From G963691835 sp963691835 (GTDB taxonomy: Bacteria; Pseudomonadota; Alphaproteobacteria; Thalassobaculales; Thalassobaculaceae), in contig OY829383.1 in the NCBI GenBank assembly GCA_963691835.1, forward strand, positions 4,898,001 through 4,962,000: a stretch of 64,000 bases of DNA, written 5' to 3'. The notes beneath the pieces are model-generated. The model saw only the letters and a list, made by a program, of their open reading frames with translations. It was not told the origin of the DNA and did no database searches. Positions 17,832 to 26,554 of the stretch are shown one piece after another (positions within the stretch are counted from its first letter, which is position 1; each line of letters opens with the position of its first letter). A program made the translations under genes and the position numbers.

Positions 17832-18659
17832 ATGGCGTTCAATCACATCCAGGTAAAACCACTCACGGCCAGAATTGGCGCCGAGATCGAAGGGGTCGAT
17901 CTTTCAACACCACTGGATAGTGAGACGTTTGACGAGGTTCGGGAGGCTTTCCTGAAACACTGCGTCATCTTCTTCCGCGATCAGGAGCTGACCCACGACA
18001 GCCAGAAAGCGCTGGCCCGCCGGTTCGGCGATTTGCATATCCACCCAGCGATACCAGGACCGGAAGGCCACCCCGAAGTCATGGCGATCCACACGGACGA
18101 GAACTCCACCTACATCGCGGGGGAACGGTGGCATTCCGATGTGTCCTGCGATGAGGAGCCGCCGCTGGGGTCCATGCTCTATCTGCATACGGTGCCGGAA
18201 GTTGGCGGAGACACGCTGTTCTCCAACATGTACGCAGCCTACGACGCCCTATCGGACAGGATGAAGACGTATCTGGAGGGCCTCACCGCGCGCCACGACG
18301 GCGAGCCTCAGTATCGCGGCCGCTACGCGGACAAGGGTGTGAACGACGTAGGAATGGTCTACCCATCGGCGGACCATCCAATCGTCCGCACTCACCCTGA
18401 CACGGGCCGAAAATGCCTGTTCGTCAATCCGATCTTCACCATGCGGATTAACGGAGTGCCCCGCGTGGAAAGCGATGCGGTGCTGAAGATGCTGTTCGAG
18501 CATTGCGCCAATGAGGATTATCAGGTGCGGTTCCGTTGGCGGCCGGGCTCCATCGCTTTCTGGGATAATCGCTGCGCGCAGCACCTGGCCATCTGGGACT
18601 ATTATCCGAATGTCCGGTCGGGTTTCAGAGTAACGGTCAAGGGCGACCGGCCTTACTGA
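17832..18659 (+). CDS. TauD/TfdA-family 2-oxoglutarate-dependent dioxygenase
   Basis: The 275-residue enzyme has the iron-binding triad His101-x-Asp103 in WHSDVS and His251 in AQHLAIWDYYP, and the 2-oxoglutarate Arg in RSGFRV near 262-266. The ATG at 17832 is preceded by GGAGAG, whereas an earlier in-frame ATG at 17820 has no ribosome site. The family oxidatively cleaves sulfonates, phenoxy acids and related compounds. It is divergent from a TRAP operon, which suggests that the imported acid, or something near it, is the substrate. TauD, TfdA and alkylsulfatase types cannot be told apart here. Confidence 0.9.
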   Translation: MAFNHIQVKPLTARIGAEIEGVDLSTPLDSETFDEVREAFLKHCVIFFRDQELTHDSQKALARRFGDLHIHPAIPGPEGHPEVMAIHTDENSTYIAGERWHSDVSCDEEPPLGSMLYLHTVPEVGGDTLFSNMYAAYDALSDRMKTYLEGLTARHDGEPQYRGRYADKGVNDVGMVYPSADHPIVRTHPDTGRKCLFVNPIFTMRINGVPRVESDAVLKMLFEHCANEDYQVRFRWRPGSIAFWDNRCAQHLAIWDYYPNVRSGFRVTVKGDRPY

Positions 18660-18714
18660 GACCGCCCCGTTTTGGTCGGGACGCCAACCGGCGAATAGTC
18701 CGAAAGACGAAAAG

Positions 18715-18746
18715 AGCCTCGCGGACCAACCGCGAGGCTTTCTGTT
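18715..18746 (+). terminator. Terminator after the TauD-type gene
   Basis: Arms AGCCTCGCGG (18715-18724) and CCGCGAGGCT (18730-18739) pair perfectly around a 5-base loop and are followed by a T-rich run on the plus strand. They lie 55 bases after the stop, between convergent genes. Confidence 0.75.
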
Positions 18747-18809
18747 TCGGAGAGCAGATAAATGGCCGCCAGCGTGCTGGATGACGGCACACACATGTCC
18801 GGCAGAACG

Positions 18810-19286
18810 CTATTCCTTGGCGGCCAGTTGATACTTCGCCTTCAGCCATTCTTCCACGTGATAGGATCGGACGATCTTGCCGTCTTCGACGGTATGGATG
18901 TCGATGGTCATGATCTTGAAGCTCTTGCCCTTGGGCTCTACGCCAAAGACTTTCTTGACCGGCGTGCCGGTCGCGATTGAGCGGACAATGTACCGGTTCC
19001 CATCCTGCAGGATTTCCTGAACGTCCCAGGTCAGGTTTGGAATGGCTTTGCCGAAGCCGGCAAGGGTCTTCGTCATGCCTTCTGCGCCCGCACCACCTCG
19101 CGGTGTGGGGACGGAGACCCAATCTTCGACAACAACCTGACGAACACGGTCGCCAAGGTCTTCACCTTTGGGATTGCTCAGCAGATCGGAATAGAACGCC
19201 TCAACCACGGCGCGGTCGCTGGCCATCGAGGGGACGGAAAAGACAAGAGCCAGGCCAATGGCGAGGCAGGCAAGAACGCGGGTCAT
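18810..19286 (-). CDS. Exported SnoaL-like (NTF2-fold) protein
   Basis: The 158-residue product starts with a signal peptide (ACLAIGLALVFSVPSMA-SDR, cleavage near residue 22). The remainder has the SnoaL/ester-cyclase pattern: AVVEAFYSDLLSNPKGEDLGDRV, WVSVPTPRGG, a central TWDVQEIL and a C-terminal MTIDIHTVEDGKIVRSYHVEEWL. These small cone-shaped folds bind polyketide-like or other hydrophobic molecules, and many have no known reaction. It is divergent from a LysR gene, a usual arrangement for control. Confidence 0.75.
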   Translation of the reverse strand: MTRVLACLAIGLALVFSVPSMASDRAVVEAFYSDLLSNPKGEDLGDRVRQVVVEDWVSVPTPRGGAGAEGMTKTLAGFGKAIPNLTWDVQEILQDGNRYIVRSIATGTPVKKVFGVEPKGKSFKIMTIDIHTVEDGKIVRSYHVEEWLKAKYQLAAKE

Positions 19287-19398
19287 ATTGGATCCTTTCA
19301 GTTGGAGCGACTGTCTCGAAAGACGATGCCCAACTTCATTTTTATTCTGTAGATCAGAAATAATTCACAGACTGTAAGTTTTAACCTAATAATATAAC

Positions 19399-20280
19399 AT
19401 GCATGCCCGCGACCTCAGATTGCTGTTCCTGTTCGCCGAGATTGTCCGCTCGGGGTCCATACGCGGGGCCGCCGGAGCGTTATCCCTGTCGCCGCCAGTA
19501 GTGAGCACGGCGCTTCGGGAACTGGAAGATCTTGTGGGCACCACACTGATCCGCAGGACGACCCGAAGTCTCGATCTGACTGAGACAGGCGCACAGCTCT
19601 TTGAGGAGGCCGACGCCATGTGCCGGCACGCAGGTGCGGCCTTGAACGTTGGCGCCCAAGGCCGCCCGGTACGGGGAACACTGCGGCTTACCGCCCCCGT
19701 CGAACTCGCATCCACTTGGTTGCCATCCATTCTTGCGGCCTATCGGGCCTGTTGGCCGGACGTTCACCTATCCATCGAGGCGACTGACGTGCTCCGGGAC
19801 CCGGTGGACCGGATCGATCTCGCCGTTCGGGCATCGTTTCAGCGAAGCCATGAAGATGCGGCGGATCTTGCCCCGGCACCGTGTGCGGTCTTGCCGATTG
19901 ATCTGGTATGTGCCCCGTCCAGAATGGCAACCGGGTCATTGGAGGAGCGCTTGCGACAAAGCGGATACATCAGTGCCAAGAACCGGCCGATTGATGTCAT
20001 TCCGGCGAGAACGTCAAAGGGCGAAGACGCGGATGCAACCGTCCCCGTGACATGCAATACCGACGACCGGCTGACGGCGAGAGCGCTGGCATTGCAGGGG
20101 TTCGGCGCGGTTCGCCTGATCCGAAACACCATCGTCGAGGACATTGAGGCGAACCGTCTTGTTCGATTGGCCCCCGACATCGACTTCGGTGTCGTCGCGG
20201 TGCAACTGGTCCCCTCCGATCCGCAGCCTGCTCCGGCCGTTCTCGCGTTCATGGCGCTCGTCTCCGAGGAGCAGGGCTAA
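19399..20280 (+). CDS. LysR family transcriptional regulator
   Basis: The 293-residue protein has an N-terminal LysR domain (LRLLFLFAEIVRSGSIRGAAGALSLSPPVVSTALRELEDLVGTTLIRRTTRSLDLTETG) and an effector domain with the CRP/AaeR-like RGTLRLTAPVELASTWLPSILAAYRACWPDVHLSIEATD segment. It is divergent from the SnoaL-like gene, its most likely target, across a 112-base AT-rich gap. Confidence 0.88.
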   Translation: MHARDLRLLFLFAEIVRSGSIRGAAGALSLSPPVVSTALRELEDLVGTTLIRRTTRSLDLTETGAQLFEEADAMCRHAGAALNVGAQGRPVRGTLRLTAPVELASTWLPSILAAYRACWPDVHLSIEATDVLRDPVDRIDLAVRASFQRSHEDAADLAPAPCAVLPIDLVCAPSRMATGSLEERLRQSGYISAKNRPIDVIPARTSKGEDADATVPVTCNTDDRLTARALALQGFGAVRLIRNTIVEDIEANRLVRLAPDIDFGVVAVQLVPSDPQPAPAVLAFMALVSEEQG

Positions 20281-20305
20281 GCTCGCCCCCGCTCGTTCCG
20301 GCCGC

Positions 20306-21145
20306 TCAAGCTAGGCCCATTCGGATGTGCTTACCGAGCGACTGACGGATTGTCCTCGGCAGCTCCTCTGAGCAGATCATGACCAAATGGTTGGGATGTC
20401 CGAACGGCAATCCGTCGAATGTCACCAGTCCGGAGCCCGCAAGGCTCGATGGAAGCAGTCCGACACCCAGTCCGTTCGAGATCGCGGAATGGATCGAGGG
20501 GAGGCTTTCACCAGAGAAGACTATCCTGAAGTCTTTGCTGGAATTCGCGAGGTGCTCCCTCGAAACCGTGCTCCACCAACAGGCCCGGTCGAACGCGACG
20601 ATCGGTAGCGCGCCTTCGCGGTCGTATCGAAACTCGGCGCTCGCCTGCCAGATCAGGGGGTCCGATAGAAGGCGCTCCGCACCCGCCGGAACCTCATCGG
20701 CCTCAAAGATCGCCGCATCCAGCGAGCCGGTCCGCACCGCCGCGGCGAAATCGTCCTCAATCGACGAGAACACCTCAACGACGACAGACGGATTGGTCCG
20801 AAGAAAGCCCGCCAGCGCCCGCGACAAACGCTCATGGTTATGGCTGTCTGGCAGGCCGATCCTGATCTGTTGGACTGGCGGCTCATCCCGCAACGCGCTG
20901 AGAGTTTCATCCAGGGTCGCCAGAACTTGCCGCGCTGTCGTCAGGAAACGCTCACCAGCCGCCGAAACGATCACGCCCCGCCCGTGCCGGACCAGCAAAC
21001 GCTGCCCGGCAAGACGTTCCAGATGTTTGACCTGCTGACTGATTGCGGCTTGGGACCGTCCTGAATGCGTAGCCGCACGCGTCATACTGCCCGCCTCGCA
21101 GACGGCGACAAACGTCCTCAGAACGTCGATGTCCAAACCAGCCAT
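20306..21145 (-). CDS. LysR family transcriptional regulator
   Basis: The 279-residue protein shows a LysR helix-turn-helix (LRTFVAVCEAGSMTRAATHSGRSQAAISQQVKHLERLAGQRLLVRHGRG) followed by an effector-binding domain. It is divergent from a permease gene. A perfect palindrome lies directly before its start codon, so autoregulation is likely. It is convergent with the preceding LysR gene, with no clear terminator between them. Confidence 0.88.
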   Translation of the reverse strand: MAGLDIDVLRTFVAVCEAGSMTRAATHSGRSQAAISQQVKHLERLAGQRLLVRHGRGVIVSAAGERFLTTARQVLATLDETLSALRDEPPVQQIRIGLPDSHNHERLSRALAGFLRTNPSVVVEVFSSIEDDFAAAVRTGSLDAAIFEADEVPAGAERLLSDPLIWQASAEFRYDREGALPIVAFDRACWWSTVSREHLANSSKDFRIVFSGESLPSIHSAISNGLGVGLLPSSLAGSGLVTFDGLPFGHPNHLVMICSEELPRTIRQSLGKHIRMGLA

Positions 21146-21146
21146 A

Positions 21147-21160
21147 GATATTCGAATATC
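21147..21160. promoter_or_regulatory. Palindromic operator candidate at the LysR start
   Basis: GATATTCGAATATC is a perfect 14-bp palindrome that begins one base upstream of the LysR start codon, in the 70-base divergent gap before the permease gene. Its position over the ribosome site fits an autoregulatory LysR site. Confidence 0.55.
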
Positions 21161-21215
21161 TTATGTCTCTTTTCAAATCTACCAGTTTCACAAATGAACG
21201 ATTGTCCGCCACCTT

Positions 21216-22265
21216 TTGATGAACGAAGCAAACGCGGACTCTTGTGTCATGAGAGAGACTCTGGATCGGTTGTCCTTCAAGCCCCCCTGGACTGCGCTGG
21301 GTGTGCTCTCGGCACTGGCGCTTTCCGCCGTCTGGCCGGCGCAGGCTGCGGACGCCTTTCTTTTCATCATCGGCGGTTTGGTGACCATCACACCACTCGT
21401 CTTGCCAGGCATCTTGATCGCAGCCTGGATCGCGGCCAGTGGCGCCGGGGACCGGGTCGCAGATATTTTCACCCGAACCGGCATTGGGGGTATCGCCCTG
21501 GTTGCCATCGTCGGGGCGGTCGTTCCGGTCTGCGGCATCACGGTGCTTCCGTTGATGGTCGGTTTGCTCGCGACGGGCGTGCCGCTTGCACCGGTCATGA
21601 CCTTTTGGCTGGCCTCCCCGATCACCAGCCCGACGCTGTTCGCAGCGACCCTGTCGACCCTCGGTTGGGAGTTCGCCGTCGGGAAGTTGATCGTGGCAGT
21701 CGGGCTCGGCGTGTCCGGTGGCATCGCGACGGCCGCCGTCAGCCGGAGCGTTTGGGCGGTCGCTCCCCTCCGTCCCAACGCGTTGGTGGGCTCGCTGGGT
21801 CAAACCTGTGGGATGGAGAACGCGTCGTTTCAGCCGCGCATCTGGCGGGAGCCGGTCCGCATGCAGCGGTTCTGGCGGGAGAGCGTCGCGACGGCCAGGC
21901 TCATTCTGATCTGTCTGGTACCCGCGTTTGCGGCAGAGTTCGCTTTGAACGCCGTGCTGGCGCCGGACAGCCTGACGTCGATCCTGGGCGCCGACAGCAT
22001 GTTGGCCATTCCAGCCGCGGCGGTCGTGGGGGCGCCGGCCTACATCGATGGGTATGCGGCCCTCCCCCTGGTCCGGGCTCTCCTCGAAGCGGGTATGAGC
22101 CCCGGCGCCGCCATGTCCTTCATGATCGCCGGTGGCGGGATGAGCATATGGGGCGCACTTGCCATCTTCCCCGTCCTGAAGATACGGCCGTTCGTCCTGT
22201 TCCTAATGATCGCTTTCACCGGTGCCGTGCTCTCCGGCTACGCGTTTGAGGCTGTCATGGGATAA
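21216..22265 (+). CDS. Permease of the ArsP/YraQ (COG0701, DUF318) family
   Basis: The 349-residue membrane protein has two hydrophobic bundles joined by a polar loop near residues 170-220. The first bundle contains GAVVPVCGITVLPLMVGLLATGVPLAPVMTFWLASPITSPTLF, matching the conserved Pro-Cys-Gly and Ser-Pro segment of this family. The second contains VVGAPAYIDGYAALPLVRALLEAGMSPGAAMSFMIAGGGMSI, its repeat. Known members export organoarsenicals or other small molecules; many are uncharacterised. An alternative start at ATG 21249 would remove 11 residues that precede the first conserved part. Confidence 0.8.
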   Translation: MMNEANADSCVMRETLDRLSFKPPWTALGVLSALALSAVWPAQAADAFLFIIGGLVTITPLVLPGILIAAWIAASGAGDRVADIFTRTGIGGIALVAIVGAVVPVCGITVLPLMVGLLATGVPLAPVMTFWLASPITSPTLFAATLSTLGWEFAVGKLIVAVGLGVSGGIATAAVSRSVWAVAPLRPNALVGSLGQTCGMENASFQPRIWREPVRMQRFWRESVATARLILICLVPAFAAEFALNAVLAPDSLTSILGADSMLAIPAAAVVGAPAYIDGYAALPLVRALLEAGMSPGAAMSFMIAGGGMSIWGALAIFPVLKIRPFVLFLMIAFTGAVLSGYAFEAVMG

Positions 22266-22298
22266 GGCCCGCCGCTTGGGGCAGACCGTCCCGCTGGC

Positions 22299-23840
22299 CT
22301 ATCGCCGCCCCCCTTGCACGATCCGGTCGAGGATCATCGCGCAAAACAGGATGGAGAACCCGGCGAGGATTCCTTGGCCCACATTCGCGTACTGAAGGGC
22401 TTCCAACACATCCTCACCAAGCCCCTTCGCACCGATCAGCGAGGCCACGACGACCATAGCGAGGGACAGCATGATGGTTTGGTTGATCCCAGCCCGGATC
22501 GACGGGCTTGCCAGGGGAAGGTCGACCTTGGTGAGGAGGTACCATTTGCTGGCTCCGAAAGAGACTGCCGCCTCCCGCACGTTCTCTGGCACACCCCGCA
22601 ATCCAAGCACCGTCAACCGCACGACCGGTGTGCCACCAAAGATCATGGTGGTCACGACGGCCGCCGGTTTCCCGGTGCCGAAGAAGGCGATGACGGGGAT
22701 CATGAAGACGAACGCGGGCATGGTCTGCATGAAGTCCATGATCGGCTGGATCACCGAATAGAAGCGCGGACGCCTTGCCGCGAACATGCCGAGCGGGATG
22801 CCGATGGCGATCGAGAGGCACGCCGCCGTTCCGAGCAGCGCCAGGGTGGTCATCGCCTTATCCCAGAACCCCAGCAGTCCCATGTAGGCCAGGAAGGCAC
22901 CGGACCAGATCGCGGTCCGAAGGCCCGCCGTCAGCCAGGTCAGCAGAATTATAAGGCTCGCGACCACGATCCAGGGCGTGCTGACCAGCACCAGTTCCAA
23001 AGCGTCGAGCAGCAGTCGGATGCCGTAGGTGATGCCGTCGAAGAGGGCCTCGCCATTAGCGACCGCGAAGGCAAAGAACGCCTCAACCCCGGAGATCGCT
23101 GATCGACGCAACTCAGGATCCGTCGGGAACTCGGTCAGAAGGCCGAACTTTCCCGGAAAGCTGTAGTGCACCATGGCCGTTATCACGATCACAACCATGA
23201 ACGCGGCGCTGAAGATCATCTGGGAGATCGGCAAGCCGGAGCGGATCGACCGGTTCGACAGCCACTCGGAGAACCGGGCCTCCAGCGCCCAGTTCGCGAC
23301 CGTCGCTTGAGTGGCTTTAGCCAGGATAAGGATGACAACACCCGCCAGGGCTATCCAGATGCCTTGGTCCGCGAGTGCTTCGGCCTCAGCCCGGATCCCG
23401 CCGATGTTAGCTTCGAGGGATTCCACCGTGCGCCTGTACACGTCCGCCTTGTCGGACCCGCTTTCCACGGCTGCCGCAAGCTGTTTCCGCCGCAACTCCA
23501 ATGTGCCTTCAATGGAGGCGATCCGCGCCATGGCCTCGGCGGCAAGATCGCCGAACAGACCCCGGGCGATCTGCACATAGGCCAGTGTCTCGATGATCAG
23601 AAACGGCAGCGACCATGACCAGAGCCCCCGGGCACTGAACCAAACCGGACCAAACAAGCCTGCCACAGGATTGAAGGTCGGCGTGAACCTGGAACTCTCC
23701 CCGATCTTGTCGAAGTTCGAGATGTAATAATCCGGGTTGGTTCGGACGAACGTGACGATGTTCTGCCGCCGCTCTTCCGCGTAGGCGCGGGCCGCCTCGG
23801 ACTCGGTATCGTGGAGGGGGGTTACGGTCTGCTCCATCAC
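22299..23840 (-). CDS. ABC transporter permease, ProW type, with long N-terminal extension
   Basis: The C-terminal 230 or so residues are a standard glycine-betaine/proline ABC permease, with the EAA loop NVREAAVSFGASKWYLLTKVDLPLASPSI near residue 430. The 513-residue total is well above the usual 280-350. The extra N-terminus contains a hydrophobic FNPVAGLFGPVWFSARGLWSWSLPFLII segment, then a likely coiled coil (about 98-155, rich in Glu, Arg, Lys and Leu), then more helices. It overlaps the ATPase gene by four bases (ATGA), so the two are co-translated. The substrate may be a quaternary amine or creatine-like compound, given the creatinase gene beyond the binding protein. Confidence 0.88.
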   Translation of the reverse strand: MMEQTVTPLHDTESEAARAYAEERRQNIVTFVRTNPDYYISNFDKIGESSRFTPTFNPVAGLFGPVWFSARGLWSWSLPFLIIETLAYVQIARGLFGDLAAEAMARIASIEGTLELRRKQLAAAVESGSDKADVYRRTVESLEANIGGIRAEAEALADQGIWIALAGVVILILAKATQATVANWALEARFSEWLSNRSIRSGLPISQMIFSAAFMVVIVITAMVHYSFPGKFGLLTEFPTDPELRRSAISGVEAFFAFAVANGEALFDGITYGIRLLLDALELVLVSTPWIVVASLIILLTWLTAGLRTAIWSGAFLAYMGLLGFWDKAMTTLALLGTAACLSIAIGIPLGMFAARRPRFYSVIQPIMDFMQTMPAFVFMIPVIAFFGTGKPAAVVTTMIFGGTPVVRLTVLGLRGVPENVREAAVSFGASKWYLLTKVDLPLASPSIRAGINQTIMLSLAMVVVASLIGAKGLGEDVLEALQYANVGQGILAGFSILFCAMILDRIVQGGRR

Positions 23841-24892
23841 GATACCTCCGTGCCTTCGATGACCGTCCGCAAAATGTCGGCCCGGGTAATCACGCCCACA
23901 TCAGCGCCATTGTCTTCGACGAGGATCGCGCCGTCGGCGTCGATCGCCATGTTGATCAGTGTGCTGAGGGTCTCACCCTCTCCGACGCGCGGCGCGTCGG
24001 GCGGTAAGGGCCCATGTTGTTGGGTATAGGCGTCAAGCGGCTGCATGACCGCGTGCGCCCGCACCACTTTGAGACGGGAGATCCCGGCGACGAAGTCGGC
24101 GACATAGTCATCGGCCGGATGCATCACGATGTCTTCGGCCGTGCCGATCTGAACAACCCGGCCGTCCCGCATGATCGCGATCCGGTCGCCGATCCGAACC
24201 GCCTCGTCGAGATCATGGGTAATGAAGACCGTGGTCTTCTTGAGGGTCTGGCTCAACCGGATGAACTCATCCTGTAGCTGGCGCCGGATCAGCGGGTCGA
24301 GCGCGCTGAACGGCTCATCCATCAGAAGAACATCCGGGTCGGCCGCCAGCGCTCTGGCCAAGCCGACGCGCTGCTGCATGCCGCCGGATAGCTCATGAGC
24401 GTATTTCGAGCCCCAGGCGCCAAGCTCGACGATGTCAAGGAAGGCGGCCGCCTGCCGCATCCGCTCATTCTTGGAGACCTGACGGATCTCCAGCGGCATC
24501 GCCACATTGTCCAAGACCGAGCGATGAGGCATCAGGGCGAAATTCTGAAACACCATTCCGATCTTTCGGTTGCGGAACGCCTGCAGCGCCGCCTGATCCA
24601 ATGCCATCACATCGGTGCCTTCGATCAGGATCTTGCCGTCGGTGGGCTCCAGCAACCGGTTGAAGTGGCGAACCAGGGTCGACTTGCCGCTGCCCGACAG
24701 GCCCATGACACAAAAGATTTCACCGCGGTTGACCGACAGACTGACGTCAGCCACGCCGACAACGGCATTGTAACGGGAGAGAACTTCTGCTTTTGACAGG
24801 CCATCCTGGCGGATCGCGTTGAGCGCGCCCATCGGGTCGGCGCCGAAGATCTTCCAGACATTCGAGATTTCAATAACGCTGTCGTCGCTCAT
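23837..24892 (-). CDS. ABC transporter ATP-binding protein, ProV type
   Basis: The 351-residue ATPase has Walker A GLSGSGKST, Q-loop VFQNFALMPH, signature LSGGMQQRVGLARAL, Walker B VLLMDEPFSALD and the switch His in VFITHDLDEAV. The C-terminal 75 residues look like a CBS-type regulatory domain, as in ProV and OpuAA, where it senses ionic strength. It lies between the binding-protein gene and the permease gene on the same strand. Confidence 0.92.
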   Translation of the reverse strand: MSDDSVIEISNVWKIFGADPMGALNAIRQDGLSKAEVLSRYNAVVGVADVSLSVNRGEIFCVMGLSGSGKSTLVRHFNRLLEPTDGKILIEGTDVMALDQAALQAFRNRKIGMVFQNFALMPHRSVLDNVAMPLEIRQVSKNERMRQAAAFLDIVELGAWGSKYAHELSGGMQQRVGLARALAADPDVLLMDEPFSALDPLIRRQLQDEFIRLSQTLKKTTVFITHDLDEAVRIGDRIAIMRDGRVVQIGTAEDIVMHPADDYVADFVAGISRLKVVRAHAVMQPLDAYTQQHGPLPPDAPRVGEGETLSTLINMAIDADGAILVEDNGADVGVITRADILRTVIEGTEVS

Positions 24893-24942
24893 GGGTAGTG
24901 GCGTCCGGCTGCAGAGAGGGAACGGGTTTCGCGAACACGGTT

Positions 24943-24969
24943 AGCGGCACCGGGCTGACCGGTGCCGCT
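24943..24969 (-). terminator. Stem-loop between binding-protein and ATPase genes
   Basis: Perfect 11-bp arms (24943-24953 and 24959-24969) with a 5-base loop lie 22 bases after the binding-protein stop. No T-run follows on the minus strand, so an mRNA-stabilising or partial termination role is likely. Confidence 0.65.
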
Positions 24970-24991
24970 TCTTCGTCAGTCGTGTCGGAGC

Positions 24992-25957
24992 TTAGAGCCC
25001 CAACCAGGCATCCACCCGGTCGGTGTTGGCTTCCACCCATTCCTTGGCGACATCCGCTGGCTCCCGCCCCTTGCCGCTGATCTCATAGGCAAAGCCGCTA
25101 ACGTCGTCGGCTGTGAGCGAGAAGTTCGCGAAGAACTCCGCGATGGCGGGAGACCGTCCCTCAAGAGACTTCGACCAAGCGATCTGGACGTTTTTCAGAG
25201 CGTCCTTGGTGGCCACCTTCGACTTCTTGAACCAGTCGGCGTCGTCGGACGGCTGGATCATGACGTACTTGGCCGGATCGTAGGTCGGCTCGGTCAGCAT
25301 CTTAACGTCGAACATGAACCAGACGGCGTGGGGTTTGTAGCAGTAGAAAGCGTACCCCTCGTCCTTAGCGATGCTGTCCTTCACCCGTGCGGTTTTCACA
25401 CTCTCTTCGGCCCGGACCGGCTCGATGAAGTCCATCAGACCGTAGTCGCGGACCTTCACTTCGTTGACGTTGGCCGACGCCCAACCCGGGGCGCCGATCC
25501 ACATCTCGCCCTTGCCGTCGCCATCGCTGTCCATCAGCGCCGCCACGTCCGGCCGCCCAAGATCCGCGATATCCGTGATGTTGTTGGCCTCGCCGAAGTT
25601 CTTGGAAACACAGAAGCCCTGGTTGCCCTCATACGGATTGGACGAGAGGACGACGGTTCCGGCACCGTCCACGTACTTCTTCGTGAAACTCTCCTGATTG
25701 GGAAGCCAGACATCGGGGTGAACATCGATGTCGCCTTTCCCCTGATCCATAGCCTGGAAAATGGTGGCATTGTTGCCGGGCACCATCTCCGCCTTGCCGC
25801 CGATCCGCATTTCCACGACCGCGGCCAGCAGATGCGCGATGGCCTGGGCGCCGGTCCAGGACGGAACCCCGATCTTGACCTCTTCCGCCGCGAAAGCCGG
25901 TGCAGCGAACACGCTCATCGCGGTTGCGACAGTCAAGCCTCTAAGACTGTGCTTCAT
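24992..25957 (-). CDS. ABC transporter substrate-binding protein, ProX/OpuAC type
   Basis: The 321-residue protein has a signal peptide (about 1-23, ending APAFA-AEE). The OpuAC fold follows, with KIGVPSWTGAQAIAHLLAAV, DVHPDVWLPNQ, and several Trp residues (SWTG, DVWLPN, GAPGWAS and KPHAVWFMFD) of the sort that form the aromatic cage for quaternary amines. It is the first gene of its operon, divergent from creatinase across a 597-base gap. Confidence 0.9.
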   Translation of the reverse strand: MKHSLRGLTVATAMSVFAAPAFAAEEVKIGVPSWTGAQAIAHLLAAVVEMRIGGKAEMVPGNNATIFQAMDQGKGDIDVHPDVWLPNQESFTKKYVDGAGTVVLSSNPYEGNQGFCVSKNFGEANNITDIADLGRPDVAALMDSDGDGKGEMWIGAPGWASANVNEVKVRDYGLMDFIEPVRAEESVKTARVKDSIAKDEGYAFYCYKPHAVWFMFDVKMLTEPTYDPAKYVMIQPSDDADWFKKSKVATKDALKNVQIAWSKSLEGRSPAIAEFFANFSLTADDVSGFAYEISGKGREPADVAKEWVEANTDRVDAWLGL

Positions 25958-26554
25958 TGTATTCTCCTCTGTTCGTCCGCGCCGATCTGGTGCGGGATTA
26001 TTTTTTTGGATTCACAAGTTTCTGTTTTTTATTGGGAAAATACGGTTGCTGAAATCGACCCCGCCTTGTCGGCGTCTCGCCGCAACACCCCTCGAAGCTC
26101 TGACCCCTCTTTCCAATCAGACCCCTTCTTCAGCCCCTCCCGTGGCTCGACCTAAATCATAGGGCATCGGCGCGTCTCCGGCCAAGTCGTATGTACCCAA
26201 ACAACCAAGAATCTGCGCCTTTATCTGCTCGAGTTTTTATCAACACTCTTGTTCCTTCTCCCCTTCACTACAGTAACGAAACTAATCCCCGGGCCGGGCC
26301 CTCTCGATTTACTTTGTCCACAGGCAACCATCCGAAAACGGGTGACTGGCGGCAATGGAAGCGGAGACCGCCAGACCAAACCGCCCAAGCAGGAGATCTG
26401 ACGCTGGTCGGTGAGCGAGATTGGTGCTCCCTTAGGCTATTGATTTAGATAGAATTTTCCCCTCCCAGCCCGACGACGAAATGGTTCAATTGGACTTGAT
26501 TTAGCTCTAGTATCAGCGCCGATTCTTGCCACCCCGTCCAAGAAAGAACATGAG
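25958..26554. promoter_or_regulatory. Divergent promoter region between the ProX-type gene and creatinase
   Basis: This 597-base gap contains no gene I can support; an 85-codon open frame at 26191-26448 has no ribosome site or recognisable sequence. An AT-rich stretch (about 25995-26050) lies upstream of the binding-protein start. Another, at about 26435-26515, lies upstream of creatinase and may hold its promoter. I see no riboswitch-like or palindromic element with confidence. Confidence 0.4.

Noticed and set aside
26191..26448. A possible small gene in the gap before creatinase
   Set aside because: It has no ribosome site, no recognisable product and spans a likely promoter region.
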